Positions 41,069 to 50,779 of a stretch of DNA of 64,000 nt are shown in pieces. The position numbers and the translations under genes were made by a program. The stretch's first letter is position 1. The number at the start of each line of letters is the position of its first letter. The notes below the pieces were generated by a model, which was not told the DNA's origin, ran no database searches, and saw only the letters and a list, made by a program, of their open reading frames with translations. The stretch is from Gilvimarinus algae (lineage in GTDB: Bacteria; Pseudomonadota; Gammaproteobacteria; Pseudomonadales; Cellvibrionaceae), in contig NZ_JAULRT010000031.1 of the NCBI RefSeq assembly GCF_030518215.1, positions 62,001-126,000 of the forward strand. Direction: 5' to 3'.

Positions 41069-41091
41069 GGCGCCCTGCGGGGCGCCTTTTT
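41069..41091 (+). terminator. Terminator of the GH87 gene
   Basis: GGCGCCC-TGCG-GGGCGCC followed by TTTTT, a 7-bp perfect stem 10 bases after the GH87 stop. It also touches the stop codon of the convergent response-regulator gene. Confidence 0.85.
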
Positions 41092-41728
41092 ACAGCAGTC
41101 CCAGATCCATTGCTTTGAGCACCGCGCGCGTGCGGTCTTTTACATTGAGCTTGGCGAGAATGGACGATACCTGATTGCGAACTGTACCTTCTGAGCGAAA
41201 AGTCGCGCTGGCAATTTCGTGGTTGGAGTAACCCCCGGCCACCAGTTGCAACACTTGCAGCTCGCGCTCAGTCAGGGATTCAGTGATGGGCTCGTGCGCT
41301 TGCGTGTCGGATTGAACACGACTCTTTACCCGCTCGGTCAGTGCCGGCTGCATCCAGCTTTTGCCGTTGGCGAGGCTTTCTATGGCGTTGATCAGAGTGC
41401 TGAGGCTTACGTCTTTTTTCAGATACCCCTTGGCCCCGAGCTTGAGGCACTCGAGCACCAGTTCGTGCTCGTCAAAGGTGGTCAGCACCAGCGTGTTGTG
41501 TACCAGCTGCTGCTCGTTGGCGGCTTTGAGAAACTCCAGGCCGCTCATTACCGGCATGCGTATGTCCAGCAGCACAACATCCACCGGGCGGCTTTGCAGT
41601 TGCGCCAGGGCCTCCTTGCCATCGCGCGCCTCAGCGCACACTCGAATTCGGTGGTCCAGGTTCAGCAGACTTTTAATGCCCTCTCTGACAAGTGTTTGGT
41701 CGTCGACCAGCAGTACATCAATGGGCAT
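41090..41728 (-). CDS. NarL/LuxR-family response regulator
   Basis: 212 residues: a receiver domain (1 to ~120) with acidic pocket DD near 9-10, phospho-acceptor Asp55 (LLDIRMP) and Lys in LKKD, then a LuxR-type helix-turn-helix (~148-212, LTERELQVLQLVAGGYSNHE). It starts right after the kinase stop (TAGATG), so the two are cotranslated. It probably acts on its own promoter region and on the divergent OmpV/MipA-like gene. Confidence 0.92.
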   Translation of the reverse strand: MPIDVLLVDDQTLVREGIKSLLNLDHRIRVCAEARDGKEALAQLQSRPVDVVLLDIRMPVMSGLEFLKAANEQQLVHNTLVLTTFDEHELVLECLKLGAKGYLKKDVSLSTLINAIESLANGKSWMQPALTERVKSRVQSDTQAHEPITESLTERELQVLQLVAGGYSNHEIASATFRSEGTVRNQVSSILAKLNVKDRTRAVLKAMDLGLL

Positions 41729-42925
41729 CTAGGGCTCCTGAGGGATTGCGGCGCGCAGTTGAAAGCCTGTGCTTGAGGCGTTTACCGACAGAGTGCCTCC
41801 GAGGTGCTGGATTCGCTCGCGCATACCGATCAAGCCGTTGCCGGGAGTGATGGTGTCAGGTGCCTGGCCGTTGTCCCTGTATGCCCAGCTCAGCGTTTCG
41901 GCGTCGCCGGTGATACGGATGTGAATCTCATTGGCGCTGCTGTGGCGCCGGGCATTGGTGAGCGCTTCCTGAGTGCAGCGAAACAAGGTTTCGGCGATGG
42001 CCGGGCTATTGATCGATAACGCGTCGTCAATGGCAATGGTCACTTGTTCATCGCCCGGTTGTAACAGGCTTTCAATTGCGGACTTTAAATCAATGCGGCT
42101 GCTGCGCCGAATATCGTTGAGCGTAGAGCGGATGTCACTGAGCAACAAACTGGAAATATCGCGCGCCCGTTGCACGTGCGGGCGGGCGCTCTCGTCATCG
42201 GCATGGATGGCGACTTCCAGTTGCAAACTCAGCGCGGTGAGATGGTGGCCCACCTGATCGTGGAGCTCGCGCGAGATGTGCAGGCGCTCGTCCTGTTTGG
42301 CGGTCTCGCCGAGTAGATACTGAGTGGCCTGCAGCTCACGCAAGAGTCTGCGCGAGCGCTCCTTTTCTGCTTGCTCGGATTTCAACGCGTAGCTGATCAC
42401 CAATATGGCCAGATTAAACAGAATGTAGAGTACCGCCGAGGCCATGGCATAGGGTATTTGATGGGCAAAGTGATCAATGAGTCCGTCGCAGAGGGTGGGC
42501 ACTATTGCCAGCGCCAGGCACATGGGCAGGGAATAATGGTGCGCAGCGCGCCCGACCATCAGAATCATCAAAATGCTGACGAACGTCGATTCGTATAGCA
42601 GTATCAAGCCGCAAGTGGCGAGAAATGCGATGGCAAACAGCGGGTGTTGATACCGTTTGAGGCGGCTCAGGCGATGCCAGAAAAAATCCAATACCACATA
42701 GCCAATGATCAGCCCCAACAGGGCAACGACGGCGGGCAGAGGGACGGCCGCCGTCATCTTCAGCGTGTCAGGGCCGGTGGTCAGCATCAGGTAGGCCACC
42801 ACCAGCGCCGTGGTAATCGCCAGGGCGAGCTCCAACTGTTGCAGGTGGCCTAACCGTGAGTGCGAATTTTTTGGTGTGTGCATGAGGTTAGTATGGGCCG
42901 TGTCGGGCGGGGCAGCATGTGCCAT
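41729..42925 (-). CDS. Sensor histidine kinase (HisKA_3/DesK-NarX type)
   Basis: 398 residues from ATG 42925; ATG 42883 (14 codons in) is also possible, and neither has a clear ribosome-binding site. Six hydrophobic segments (about 32-180) form a membrane sensor, then a dimerisation helix with phospho-His222 (RELHDQVGHHLT) and an ATP-binding HATPase domain (NGLIGMRERIQ motif). There is no periplasmic sensor domain of any size, so the signal is likely sensed in or at the membrane. Partner of the response regulator. Confidence 0.88.
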   Translation of the reverse strand: MAHAAPPDTAHTNLMHTPKNSHSRLGHLQQLELALAITTALVVAYLMLTTGPDTLKMTAAVPLPAVVALLGLIIGYVVLDFFWHRLSRLKRYQHPLFAIAFLATCGLILLYESTFVSILMILMVGRAAHHYSLPMCLALAIVPTLCDGLIDHFAHQIPYAMASAVLYILFNLAILVISYALKSEQAEKERSRRLLRELQATQYLLGETAKQDERLHISRELHDQVGHHLTALSLQLEVAIHADDESARPHVQRARDISSLLLSDIRSTLNDIRRSSRIDLKSAIESLLQPGDEQVTIAIDDALSINSPAIAETLFRCTQEALTNARRHSSANEIHIRITGDAETLSWAYRDNGQAPDTITPGNGLIGMRERIQHLGGTLSVNASSTGFQLRAAIPQEP

Positions 42926-42956
42926 TTGTCACGGTTTATATCATGACATTTGCCAC
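42922..42956. promoter_or_regulatory. Direct repeats upstream of the two-component system and omp gene
   Basis: CCATTTGTCAC (42922-42932) and ACATTTGCCAC (42946-42956) match at 9 of 11 bases, 24 bases apart (about two helical turns). Placed between divergent genes, they could be binding sites of the NarL-type regulator. The first overlaps the kinase start at 42925, another reason to consider the 42883 start. Confidence 0.35.
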
Positions 42957-43012
42957 ATGCGCCAGCCGAAGCCGGCCCCTACACTGGCTGCCCATGATGA
43001 CGGGAGGTGAGC

Positions 43013-43768
43013 ATGCGGCGGTGTTTATTGGCCATGGTGTTGGCGATGGCGTGTACCAGCGAGGCTGGTGAGTGGACGGTTGAGGCAGGGGCAGGCGGAG
43101 CGGCCTTGCAGACGCCGTGGAAGGGCGTGGACGTCGAGCTGACGCCACTGCCGTATATCAGCGCGCGCTATGGCCGCTGGGGTTTTGGTGTGGGGGAAGG
43201 ATTGGTGCAGTACGATGTACTGCGCTCGCCTGTGCGCTTATCTCTCGGCCTTGGCTATCGCGATGAAACCTATCAGAGCGACTATGCACTGGTAGAGTAT
43301 GACTCGGACGACCGGGTCTTTGCCGGCTACGATTCTCCCGATGGTGAAGTGACGGCTCATGTGCAGCTCGATTACAGCATTTTTCACCTGCGTTTGGTGC
43401 AGGACATTGAGGGTCAGTCCGATGGTGCCTCTGCCTTGCTGCGGGCGGATATTCCACTGTATCGGCACGGTTCTGGCTGGCAAGTGTCGGCTCGTGTTGG
43501 CGCTTACTGGATGGAAAGCGTCTACGCCACCGAGGTATTTGGCGTGACCGGCGACAATGTGAATCCGGCACTCGGCCGTTACCACTACACCCTGGATGAC
43601 AGCCTCAATGCGATTGCCGGGGCTCAGTTGTACATTCCTCTTGGTCAGCGCCACTCGCTGCGCGGCTTTGCCCGCTACGAGCGCTTGGATAGCGCCATTG
43701 CCGACAGCCCGCTGGTGGGGAGAGCGTATCGCGCCCAACTAGGTCTTATCTTTGTAACGAGGTTTTAA
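43013..43768 (+). CDS. MipA/OmpV-family outer-membrane protein
   Basis: 251 residues from ATG 43013 (GGGAGG 5 bases upstream). Signal peptide ~1-20 (MRRCLLAMVLAMACTSEAG), then a beta-barrel pattern of alternating residues typical of MipA/OmpV (WTVEAGAGG, VELTPLPYISARYGRWGFG, LSLGLGYRDETYQ). Family members interact with lytic transglycosylase or act as porins. It is divergent from the kinase and followed 2 bases later by a lipoprotein gene. Confidence 0.82.
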   Translation: MRRCLLAMVLAMACTSEAGEWTVEAGAGGAALQTPWKGVDVELTPLPYISARYGRWGFGVGEGLVQYDVLRSPVRLSLGLGYRDETYQSDYALVEYDSDDRVFAGYDSPDGEVTAHVQLDYSIFHLRLVQDIEGQSDGASALLRADIPLYRHGSGWQVSARVGAYWMESVYATEVFGVTGDNVNPALGRYHYTLDDSLNAIAGAQLYIPLGQRHSLRGFARYERLDSAIADSPLVGRAYRAQLGLIFVTRF

Positions 43769-43770
43769 CC

Positions 43771-44277
43771 ATGACAAAAATATCCGTCGACACGGTTGTT
43801 GTACTTTTGTGTCTGTTACTGCTGGTGCTGTTGGTGGGTTGCGGGGGCAATGACGACCCGGTGCTCAAAGAGCTTAATGACGATCTGGAAGTGGACATCG
43901 ACGATTTTTCGGCGAGCCACTCATCTCTGTATCCGGGAGAGGAGCTTAAAGTAGAGTGGCGCACCTCGGGGGCGGTACTGTTTGATGCGCGTTTATACCT
44001 GAGCCAGGACCGGAACATCTCCGCCGACGACTGGCGCCTGCTGGACGAAGACTGCGGGGTTGAATACGCCGATCACTGCTACGCCAACCGCGAGGTGACC
44101 TTTCGCTGCCGGTACGAATCGGACAACAGTTTTAGCTGTCGCGAGGATGGCGATCTGTTGCAGTACAATGATCTGACCGATTACTTTCCGCAGCTGCCGT
44201 TTTCAGGCTACCTGATTTTGGAGCTGTGTGGCGACGAGAACTGTGAGCGGCGCGTGCACGGCCTAACGTTTGAGTAG
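43771..44277 (+). CDS. Putative lipoprotein, 168 residues
   Basis: A type II signal peptide with lipobox LLVGC (Cys ~24) is followed by an acidic soluble domain with six Cys (RLLDEDCGVEYADHCYANR, CRYESDNSFSC). No family is recognised. It follows the OmpV/MipA-like gene by two bases, so both are probably one transcript under the same control. Confidence 0.7.
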   Translation: MTKISVDTVVVLLCLLLLVLLVGCGGNDDPVLKELNDDLEVDIDDFSASHSSLYPGEELKVEWRTSGAVLFDARLYLSQDRNISADDWRLLDEDCGVEYADHCYANREVTFRCRYESDNSFSCREDGDLLQYNDLTDYFPQLPFSGYLILELCGDENCERRVHGLTFE

Positions 44278-44340
44278 CCTAAGCGCAAGGCGGCGAAGAG
44301 TCTGTATAAGGTGATAGTCGGCGTTTGGATTTTGCAAAAC

Positions 44341-45249
44341 TTACAGAGCCTCTTGTGTGTTGTTTCCCATCGCCGTGTTGCACTGTGAGCGCAAAAACCC
44401 GTCGACATCCTCAAGTGTGGGCGCACGCCAGCGCAGCGGCCAGGCCGTGGCGGCAATCAGGCTAACGTGATCGACGCCCTCGTAGGTGTGCCGGGTGACG
44501 GCAACGCCCGCGTCTTTGAGTTTTTGCTCCAGAGACACAGCGGAGCGGGGCGTGACTGTGGTGTCATCGGCGCCGTGCAAGATGAGCGTGGGCGGGTTGT
44601 CCGCCGCGATGTGCTCTACCGTCAAGGCAGTGACTTGGCGCTCTTCGTCCTCACCGAAAATCTTGGTCCAGCGTGGTTTGTCCGTCGGTAAAAAGTAGTC
44701 GTGTGGGCCGGCGAGGCTGACGTAGGCGTCGATGGCACTTTTGTCCAGGCCCACCGCTTTAAGGTAATCGGGGTTGTAGCTGACAAGGCCGGCCATCATG
44801 GCGCCGGCCGAATGGCCCATCAGCACCAGCGGGCGGCTTTGAACACGCGACTGTACAGGCTCGCTCGCCACGGCTTGGGCGATGTCCTCGACAAACGCCG
44901 GGTAGCGCACCTCGGGGTAGAGGCGGTAGTCGGGTATCACCACTGTGTGGCCAAGCTTTGCCAGCGCTGCACCGACAAATCCGTACTGCTCTTTGCGGCC
45001 CTCTTCCCAGCTACCGCCGTAAACAAACACCACCAGGCATGCCTGCGCGCTTTGATTCTCTTCGGGCTGATAGATGTCCAGGGTTTGCCGAGCGTGCTCG
45101 CCGTAGGCGAGATTGGCGTGGGTACGGTAATGATCACTTCGGTTGAGCGTATTGAGCATGGAGGTACCTGAGCAGGCGCTTAGCAGGCTCACCGCAGCGG
45201 CAAGTGAGGCGGGCAGTAGTCCACGGCGGATGATATTTTTTACTCTCAT
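44341..45249 (-). CDS. Lipoprotein esterase/lipase (alpha/beta hydrolase)
   Basis: 302 residues from ATG 45249. A lipobox at LSAC (Cys26) suggests anchoring to a membrane leaflet. The hydrolase has Ser147 (GHSAGA), Asp228/229 (LHGADDTTV) and His261 (GVDHVSL). The oxyanion-loop motif reads YGGSW where many relatives have HGGxW. Its substrate is unknown; relatives act on small esters. The frame is longer than 302 codons, but upstream codons lack a start with a ribosome-binding site. Confidence 0.82.
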   Translation of the reverse strand: MRVKNIIRRGLLPASLAAAVSLLSACSGTSMLNTLNRSDHYRTHANLAYGEHARQTLDIYQPEENQSAQACLVVFVYGGSWEEGRKEQYGFVGAALAKLGHTVVIPDYRLYPEVRYPAFVEDIAQAVASEPVQSRVQSRPLVLMGHSAGAMMAGLVSYNPDYLKAVGLDKSAIDAYVSLAGPHDYFLPTDKPRWTKIFGEDEERQVTALTVEHIAADNPPTLILHGADDTTVTPRSAVSLEQKLKDAGVAVTRHTYEGVDHVSLIAATAWPLRWRAPTLEDVDGFLRSQCNTAMGNNTQEAL

Positions 45250-45410
45250 AAGTTGTTTTTCCGTAATCTCAGTGTTGGGCTGGCGAGGACAGCGATGTTC
45301 GCTCGCCTGGGTTATGCAGGGTTTGCGCCAATGCCAGTGTATAGGTGCTTGCTCCCTAGCCGGATCAATCGTCTGCTGCGATAATGGGGAAAAACCAAAG
45401 AGATGCAATT

Positions 45411-46274
45411 TTGAAACTGTTGTTAGCCGATTCACAACACTCGCTCGGCGTAGCGCTCGAGCACGAGCTGGAGCGAGAGCCATTCAACCTGCTGCAGCCC
45501 GATGGCAAGTCGTTAGACTGGGCTGATGCTGGCGCCGTTAGCGCGTATGTGGCCGAGAAGCGTCCCGACCTGGTCATCAATAACCTCGGCTGGGGTGACA
45601 GTGCTGCGTCGGCCTATCAGACGCTGATCCCGCTGGCCGCGAAGCACTTGGCCCGTGCCTGTGCCGAGCGCCAGGTGCCGGTGATTCAGTTATCGAGCTA
45701 TCGGGTGTTTGGTGATGACAACAAAAGCAAGCACAGCGAGCGGGACGAACCCGAGCCCAATAGCGATCTCGGCCGCGCTTTTCTGGCTGCCGAACAGGCG
45801 GTGCTCGGCGCGCAGGAGTGCTCGCTGGTATTGCGCACCAGCTGGGTGATTGGCAGCTACGGCGACAACTTGCTGACCCGGCTGCTCAGCGCTTTGCAGG
45901 ACGGGCAGCCCTGGCATCTGAACAGTCGCCTGCGCGGCGCGCCCACTGCACTGTCCGATCTGGCGCGGGTTACTGTGGCGCTGGTTAAACAGATCAGTTG
46001 CGGCTCGGATTGCTGGGGTGTCTATCACTACTGCTCGGGCGATGCCTGCAGCGAAGTGGAGTTTGCCGAGCAGCTTGCCGAGATTCTGCGCCAGCAGGAC
46101 TACCCCGTCGCCACTCCGCAGTGGCAGGTGGTGGACGAGACGGCCTCAGAGGTGCCTGTCAGTGCTGTGCTGAGTGCGCAGCGAATTCGCAATGATTTTG
46201 GTGTTCAGGCGCGCACTTGGCGGACCTATTTGCTGCCAATGATCAAGCAGTGGATGCACACCAATCAGGAATAA
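45411..46274 (+). CDS. RmlD-like sugar-nucleotide/NAD-dependent reductase domain protein
   Basis: 287 residues if started at TTG 45411 (AAGAG 8 bases upstream, MKLLLADSQHSLGVALE); ATG 45384 gives 296. An N-terminal Rossmann region, the segment LVINNLGW, and a C-terminal HLNSRLRGAPTALSDLARV pattern resemble dTDP-4-dehydrorhamnose reductase. The usual GxxGxxG and YxxxK motifs are poorly preserved (YRVFGDDNKSK), so catalysis is uncertain. It lies alone between an esterase and fabB. Confidence 0.6.
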   Translation: MKLLLADSQHSLGVALEHELEREPFNLLQPDGKSLDWADAGAVSAYVAEKRPDLVINNLGWGDSAASAYQTLIPLAAKHLARACAERQVPVIQLSSYRVFGDDNKSKHSERDEPEPNSDLGRAFLAAEQAVLGAQECSLVLRTSWVIGSYGDNLLTRLLSALQDGQPWHLNSRLRGAPTALSDLARVTVALVKQISCGSDCWGVYHYCSGDACSEVEFAEQLAEILRQQDYPVATPQWQVVDETASEVPVSAVLSAQRIRNDFGVQARTWRTYLLPMIKQWMHTNQE

Positions 46275-46325
46275 TCAGGAGTAGTACAGCCCTGGGGTGA
46301 GCGGGGCCATCCCTGGCCGCAGGTA

Positions 46326-47540
46326 TTACTGACGGTAGCGCTGGAACACCAAACAGGCGTTGGTGCCACCAAAACCGAAGCTGTTGGAGAGGATGCGTTC
46401 GAGTTTCACGCCGTCCTGGCGCTCGCGCACAATCGGCACGTCGGCCGCCTCTGCATCCAGCTCGTTGATGTTGGCCGAGGCGCAGATAAAGTCGTGTTCC
46501 ATCATCAGCAATGAGTAAATGGCCTCCTGGACACCGGTAGCACCCAGCGAGTGGCCGGTGAGCGATTTAGTGGAGCTGATGGCCGGAATCTTATCAAAGG
46601 TGCTGCGAATAGCCTTGAGCTCGGCCAGATCACCCACGGGTGTGCTGGTGCCGTGCGAGTTGATGTAGTCAATCTCACCGTCCACGCTCGCCATGGCCTG
46701 GCGCATGCAGCGCTCGGCGCCTTCGCCGGAGGGGGCCACCATATCGTAGCCGTCCGAGGTGGCACCGTAGCCCACCAGTTCGCCGTAAATCTTGGCTCCG
46801 CGGGCTTTGGCGTGTTCCAGCTCTTCCAGAACCAGGCAACCGCCGCCGCCGGCGATGACAAAGCCATCGCGGGTGGCGTCGTAGGCGCGCGAAGCGGTTT
46901 CCGGCGCATCGTTGTACTTGGTGGACAGTGCCCCCATGGCGTCAAACAGACAGGTGAGCGACCAGTGCTCCTCTTCGCCGCCACCGGCAAATACCACGTC
47001 TTGTTTGCCCAGCTGGATCAGCTCCATGGCATTGCCAATGCAATGCGCGCTGGTGGCGCAGGCCGATGAAATCGAGTAGTTCACGCCCTTGATCTTAAAC
47101 GGGGTGGCCAGACAAGCCGAGGTGGTGCTGCCCATGGTCTGGGTAACGCGGTAGGGTCCAATGCGCTTGAGGCCGCGCTCGCGCAGAATATCGGCCGCTT
47201 CTACCAGATTCTGGGAAGAGGCGCCGCCGGAGCCCATGATGATACCGGTGCGCTCGTTGGAGACTTGTTCCTCGCTCAGTCCCGAATCGCGAATAGCCTG
47301 GTCCATGGAGATGTAGGCAAAGGCCGCCGCATCGCCCATAAAGCGCAGGATTTTGCGATCGATGTGCTCTTTTAGGTCTATATCGACAGAGCCTGCCACC
47401 AGCGAGCGAAAGCCCAGCTCTTCATAGGCGGTTTGATATTTGATGCCAGAGCGGCCCTCGCGCAGTGCGTCGAGGACGGTGGCTTTATCATTACCGAGGC
47501 AGGATACGATGCCCATACCGGTAACTACAACGCGTTTCAT
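46326..47540 (-). CDS. fabB: 3-oxoacyl-ACP synthase I (beta-ketoacyl-ACP synthase)
   Basis: 404 residues (E. coli 406). It elongates unsaturated acyl chains in type II fatty-acid synthesis. Active-site Cys161 ([10 protein letters not shown]), His296 ([10 protein letters not shown]) and His330 (TGHSLGAT) are all present. It follows fabA on the same strand after 159 bases, the usual fabAB pair of gammaproteobacteria that makes unsaturated fatty acids anaerobically. Confidence 0.97.
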   Translation of the reverse strand: MKRVVVTGMGIVSCLGNDKATVLDALREGRSGIKYQTAYEELGFRSLVAGSVDIDLKEHIDRKILRFMGDAAAFAYISMDQAIRDSGLSEEQVSNERTGIIMGSGGASSQNLVEAADILRERGLKRIGPYRVTQTMGSTTSACLATPFKIKGVNYSISSACATSAHCIGNAMELIQLGKQDVVFAGGGEEEHWSLTCLFDAMGALSTKYNDAPETASRAYDATRDGFVIAGGGGCLVLEELEHAKARGAKIYGELVGYGATSDGYDMVAPSGEGAERCMRQAMASVDGEIDYINSHGTSTPVGDLAELKAIRSTFDKIPAISSTKSLTGHSLGATGVQEAIYSLLMMEHDFICASANINELDAEAADVPIVRERQDGVKLERILSNSFGFGGTNACLVFQRYRQ

Positions 47541-47699
47541 AGGCTACCTCTTTGTATTGCTCAGCCTTGCACCCAGGCGGCAGTGCGTTTACTGCCCATT
47601 ATGCCACACTCAAGTGTAGCGCCTGTTGCCTGCAGGTGTGTTTCGACCTTGGCTGGTGAGCTTAGTGCCCTGCAAAGCGGGTCCGCTTTGCCGTTATTA

Positions 47700-48224
47700 T
47701 TAAAAGGAATCGGTGTTTGAAAACAGGCCTACCCGAAGATCCTTGGCAAAGTAGATGTCCTTTCCGTCCACCGAGACGCGCCCGTCGGCAATGCCCATAA
47801 TCAGCTTGCGCTCAATCACTCGCTTGAGGTTGATGTGGTAGCTGATCTGTTTGGCTTTGGGCAGAATCTGGCCGGTGAATTTGACCTCACCGCAGCCGAG
47901 TGCGCGCCCGCGTCCTGGGTTGCCTTTCCAGGCCAGGAAAAAGCCCACCAGCTGCCACATGGCATCCAGTCCCAGGCAGCCGGGCATGACCGGGTCGCCG
48001 GGGAAGTGGCAATCAAAAAACCACAGGTCCGGGCTGATATCCAGCTCGGCGACAATTTCGCCCTTGTTGAACTCGCCCCCGGTTTCGCTGATATGGGCGA
48101 TGCGGTCCAGCATCAGCATGTTGGGTACCGGCAATTGCGCATTACCCGGCCCAAACAGGCGGCCGTGGCCGCACTCAAGCAGCTCTTCCAGATTGTACGA
48201 GCTCTTTTGGACGAATGAAGTCAT
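47700..48224 (-). CDS. fabA: 3-hydroxydecanoyl-ACP dehydratase/isomerase
   Basis: 174 residues (E. coli 172). It dehydrates 3-hydroxydecanoyl-ACP and isomerises trans-2 to cis-3-decenoyl-ACP, the branch point to unsaturated fatty acids. The catalytic His73 in [20 protein letters not shown] and Asp87 are at family positions. First gene of the fabAB pair. No clear FadR, FabR or DesT box was recognised. Confidence 0.97.
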   Translation of the reverse strand: MTSFVQKSSYNLEELLECGHGRLFGPGNAQLPVPNMLMLDRIAHISETGGEFNKGEIVAELDISPDLWFFDCHFPGDPVMPGCLGLDAMWQLVGFFLAWKGNPGRGRALGCGEVKFTGQILPKAKQISYHINLKRVIERKLIMGIADGRVSVDGKDIYFAKDLRVGLFSNTDSF

Positions 48225-48317
48225 AGTCTCAACTCTGAGTATTGGTCATGATCGCGGCTAGACCGCAAAGGGGCACATTCTACCGTTTGCCGGGCTCTTG
48301 TCCAGTAGGGGCGCAGG

Positions 48318-49280
48318 TCAGTGGTCGCGGGCCAGGGCGAACTGGGCCACTTCGGCCATGGCGCTGCGGTAGGGGGTGTCGGGCAGCAGGGTCAGTTTTG
48401 CCAGCGCGCGGCTTACCGCCTCGCGCGCGGCGTTCAGGGTGTACTCCATGGCGCCGGTCTTCTCGACAATGGCTACAATCTCCTGCAGCTGGCTGGCATC
48501 ACCCTGCTCGATGGCGTGGCGTATCAGGTCCCGCTCGTGGGGCTCGGCGCGGCTCATGGCATAAATCAGCGGCAGGGTGGGTTTGCCTTCGGCGAGGTCA
48601 TCGCCGACGTTTTTGCCGAGGGTCTCGGCGTCGCCTTTGTAATCCAGGGCATCGTCCACCAGCTGGAAGGCCATGCCCACCTCCAGTCCGTACTCGCGCA
48701 GCTCGGCGCGCACAGTGGCATCGCCACCGGCCAGTACAGCGGCCACCTCACAGGCGGCGGCAAAGAGTACGGCGGTTTTTTTCCGGATCACATCCAGGTA
48801 GCCGGCCTCACTCAAGCTGGCGTCCTTGGCGTTGATCAGCTGTTGGACCTCGCCTTCGGCAATAACGTTGGTGGTGTTCGACAGTATCGCCATGACGTCC
48901 ATATCGCCGATGGCCACCATCATCTGAAAGGAGCGCGAATAGAGAAAATCCCCCACCAGCACGCTCGGCGCATTGCCCCATTGGGCATTGGCGGTGGGCC
49001 GACCGCGGCGCAGGGTAGAGGTGTCTACCACGTCGTCGTGCAGCAGGGTGGCGGAGTGGATAAATTCAATAATGGCGGCCAGATCGAGATGCTGCTTGCC
49101 CTGGTAGCCCAGTGCGCGGGCGCTCAGCAGCACCAGCAACGGGCGCAGGCGCTTGCCACCGGCTTCAATCAAATAGTGGCCAATGTTCTCCACCAAGCCC
49201 ACGTCCGAGTGCAGCTGGCGGATGATCAGGTCGTTGACCTCGGTGAAGTCGTCAGCAACGGTATTGTGAAAGGGCAGCAT
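48318..49280 (-). CDS. ispB: Octaprenyl diphosphate synthase (trans-polyprenyl synthase)
   Basis: 320 residues (E. coli 323). It extends FPP with IPP to the C40 side chain of ubiquinone. The two aspartate-rich motifs are DDVVD (82-86) and DDALD (209-213). In many gammaproteobacteria ispB stands beside rplU-rpmA; here it sits between fabA and ndh. Confidence 0.95.
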   Translation of the reverse strand: MLPFHNTVADDFTEVNDLIIRQLHSDVGLVENIGHYLIEAGGKRLRPLLVLLSARALGYQGKQHLDLAAIIEFIHSATLLHDDVVDTSTLRRGRPTANAQWGNAPSVLVGDFLYSRSFQMMVAIGDMDVMAILSNTTNVIAEGEVQQLINAKDASLSEAGYLDVIRKKTAVLFAAACEVAAVLAGGDATVRAELREYGLEVGMAFQLVDDALDYKGDAETLGKNVGDDLAEGKPTLPLIYAMSRAEPHERDLIRHAIEQGDASQLQEIVAIVEKTGAMEYTLNAAREAVSRALAKLTLLPDTPYRSAMAEVAQFALARDH

Positions 49281-49356
49281 CTGGGCTTCCTGTGATCTGG
49301 GCAGAGCGCATCCTAGGCAGGGGGCCGCGGGCTGTCAAGCCACGCGGCCGTGACCC

Positions 49357-50649
49357 TTAATGGAGCTTGAGTTTGGGTTTCAGCCAGCGGTTAATGCTGC
49401 CCGACAGCATGAGCAGACCGGTCTTGATGTAGCCGTGCACGGCGATCTGATGCATCCGGTACAGGGAAATATACACCAGCCGCGCCAGTCGCCCCTCGAT
49501 AAAAAAAGTGCCGCGGCTTAAATTGCCCATCAGGCTACCGACGGTGGAGTAGCTCGCCAAGGACACCAGCGAGCCGTGATCCTTGTAGCGAAACACTTTT
49601 TGTTTGCCGCCGTCGAGTTGGGCGATGATGTTGTGATAACAAATGTCGGCCATTTGATGGGCTGATTGGGCACGTGGCGGCACGCGATTGCCATCGGCCT
49701 GAACAAACTCGGCGCAGTCGCCCAGGGCGAAAATCGACGTCTCGTTTTTAACTTGCAGGTAGGCGTTGACCGGAATCTGGTTGATGCGGTTGGTGGTGAT
49801 GCCGCCGATGTTTTTCAACGCATCCGGCACCTTGACGCCGGCGGCCCAGACCATCAGGTCGGCCTCAATTTTCTCGCCATCGCCGGTTTCCAGGCCATCG
49901 CTGTGAGCGGCCACGATGCGGGTATTGAGCTTGATCTTGACACCGAGTTTGGCCAGTTCACGGCTGGCGGAATTGGAAATGCGCTCGGGCAGAGCAGGGA
50001 GAATACGCGGCCCGGCCTCTACCAAGGTCACATTCAAGTGCTCGTTGTCGATGGCGTCAAAGCCGTAGGCGTGAAACTTGGCGACCGCGTGGTGCAGCTC
50101 GGCCGATAATTCCACGCCAGTGGCGCCGCCGCCGACGATCGCGATGTTGACCGAGTCGCGGGTGCCGGGCAGGCGCTGGATGCGCAAAAAGCGGCCGAGC
50201 AGCTTGTTGCGAAAACGGTGCGCCTGTTGCGGCGCATCGAGGAAGATGCAGTGATCCTTGACGCCGGGTGTATTAAAGTCGTTGGAAGCAGAACCAATGG
50301 CGATCACCAGAATGTCGTAGTCAATGCGGGTTTCCGGTAGCAGTTCCTGGCCATCTTCGTCCTTCATGGGCGCCAGCACGACCTGCTTATTTTGCCGGTC
50401 GATGTCGGTCATGGCGCCGATGCGAAAGTGAAAATGGTTGTCAAAGGCGTGCGCGCGATAACTGACCGCGTCGACCCCTTCGTCCATGGTGCCCACGGCA
50501 ATCTCGTGCAGCAGGGGTTTCCAGACATGGGTGGTGTTTTTATCGATTAAGGTGATGTGGGCCTTGTCCTTGCGGCCGAGCTTGTTACCCAGTTTGGTGA
50601 CCAGCTCCAGGCCGCCCGCACCGCCGCCAACGACTACGATTTTTTTCAC
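49357..50649 (-). CDS. ndh: Type II NADH:quinone dehydrogenase
   Basis: 430 residues from GTG 50649 (GGAGAAG 6 bases upstream); the frame is open further up. It is a single-subunit FAD enzyme that passes electrons from NADH to quinone without proton pumping. The FAD-binding VVGGGAGG near the N-terminus and the NADH-binding IVGGGATG (~165), ASNDF and ALGDCAEF (~290) are present. A C-terminal amphipathic region ([17 protein letters not shown]) binds the membrane. It is not adjacent to other respiratory genes. Confidence 0.95.
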   Translation of the reverse strand: MKKIVVVGGGAGGLELVTKLGNKLGRKDKAHITLIDKNTTHVWKPLLHEIAVGTMDEGVDAVSYRAHAFDNHFHFRIGAMTDIDRQNKQVVLAPMKDEDGQELLPETRIDYDILVIAIGSASNDFNTPGVKDHCIFLDAPQQAHRFRNKLLGRFLRIQRLPGTRDSVNIAIVGGGATGVELSAELHHAVAKFHAYGFDAIDNEHLNVTLVEAGPRILPALPERISNSASRELAKLGVKIKLNTRIVAAHSDGLETGDGEKIEADLMVWAAGVKVPDALKNIGGITTNRINQIPVNAYLQVKNETSIFALGDCAEFVQADGNRVPPRAQSAHQMADICYHNIIAQLDGGKQKVFRYKDHGSLVSLASYSTVGSLMGNLSRGTFFIEGRLARLVYISLYRMHQIAVHGYIKTGLLMLSGSINRWLKPKLKLH

Positions 50650-50779
50650 TTGCGATCTTCTCCGGTTGCGCGAGGGATTGCCTCGCATGGACTTGTGGGC
50701 TTTTGGCCCGGTATTCGACGGCTTGCAGGGTGTCCGAGGTGGCGCGAGGGGTTGATCCGCACCAACTCACCTCAAACCG

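Noticed and set aside
45384-45410. ATG 45384 as start of the RmlD-like gene
   Set aside because: Lacks a ribosome-binding site, whereas TTG 45411 has AAGAG and a family-like N-terminus; kept only as an alternative.
48225-48317. FadR-like operator before fabA
   Set aside because: The partial TTGGTCATGATC pattern is too weak to call.
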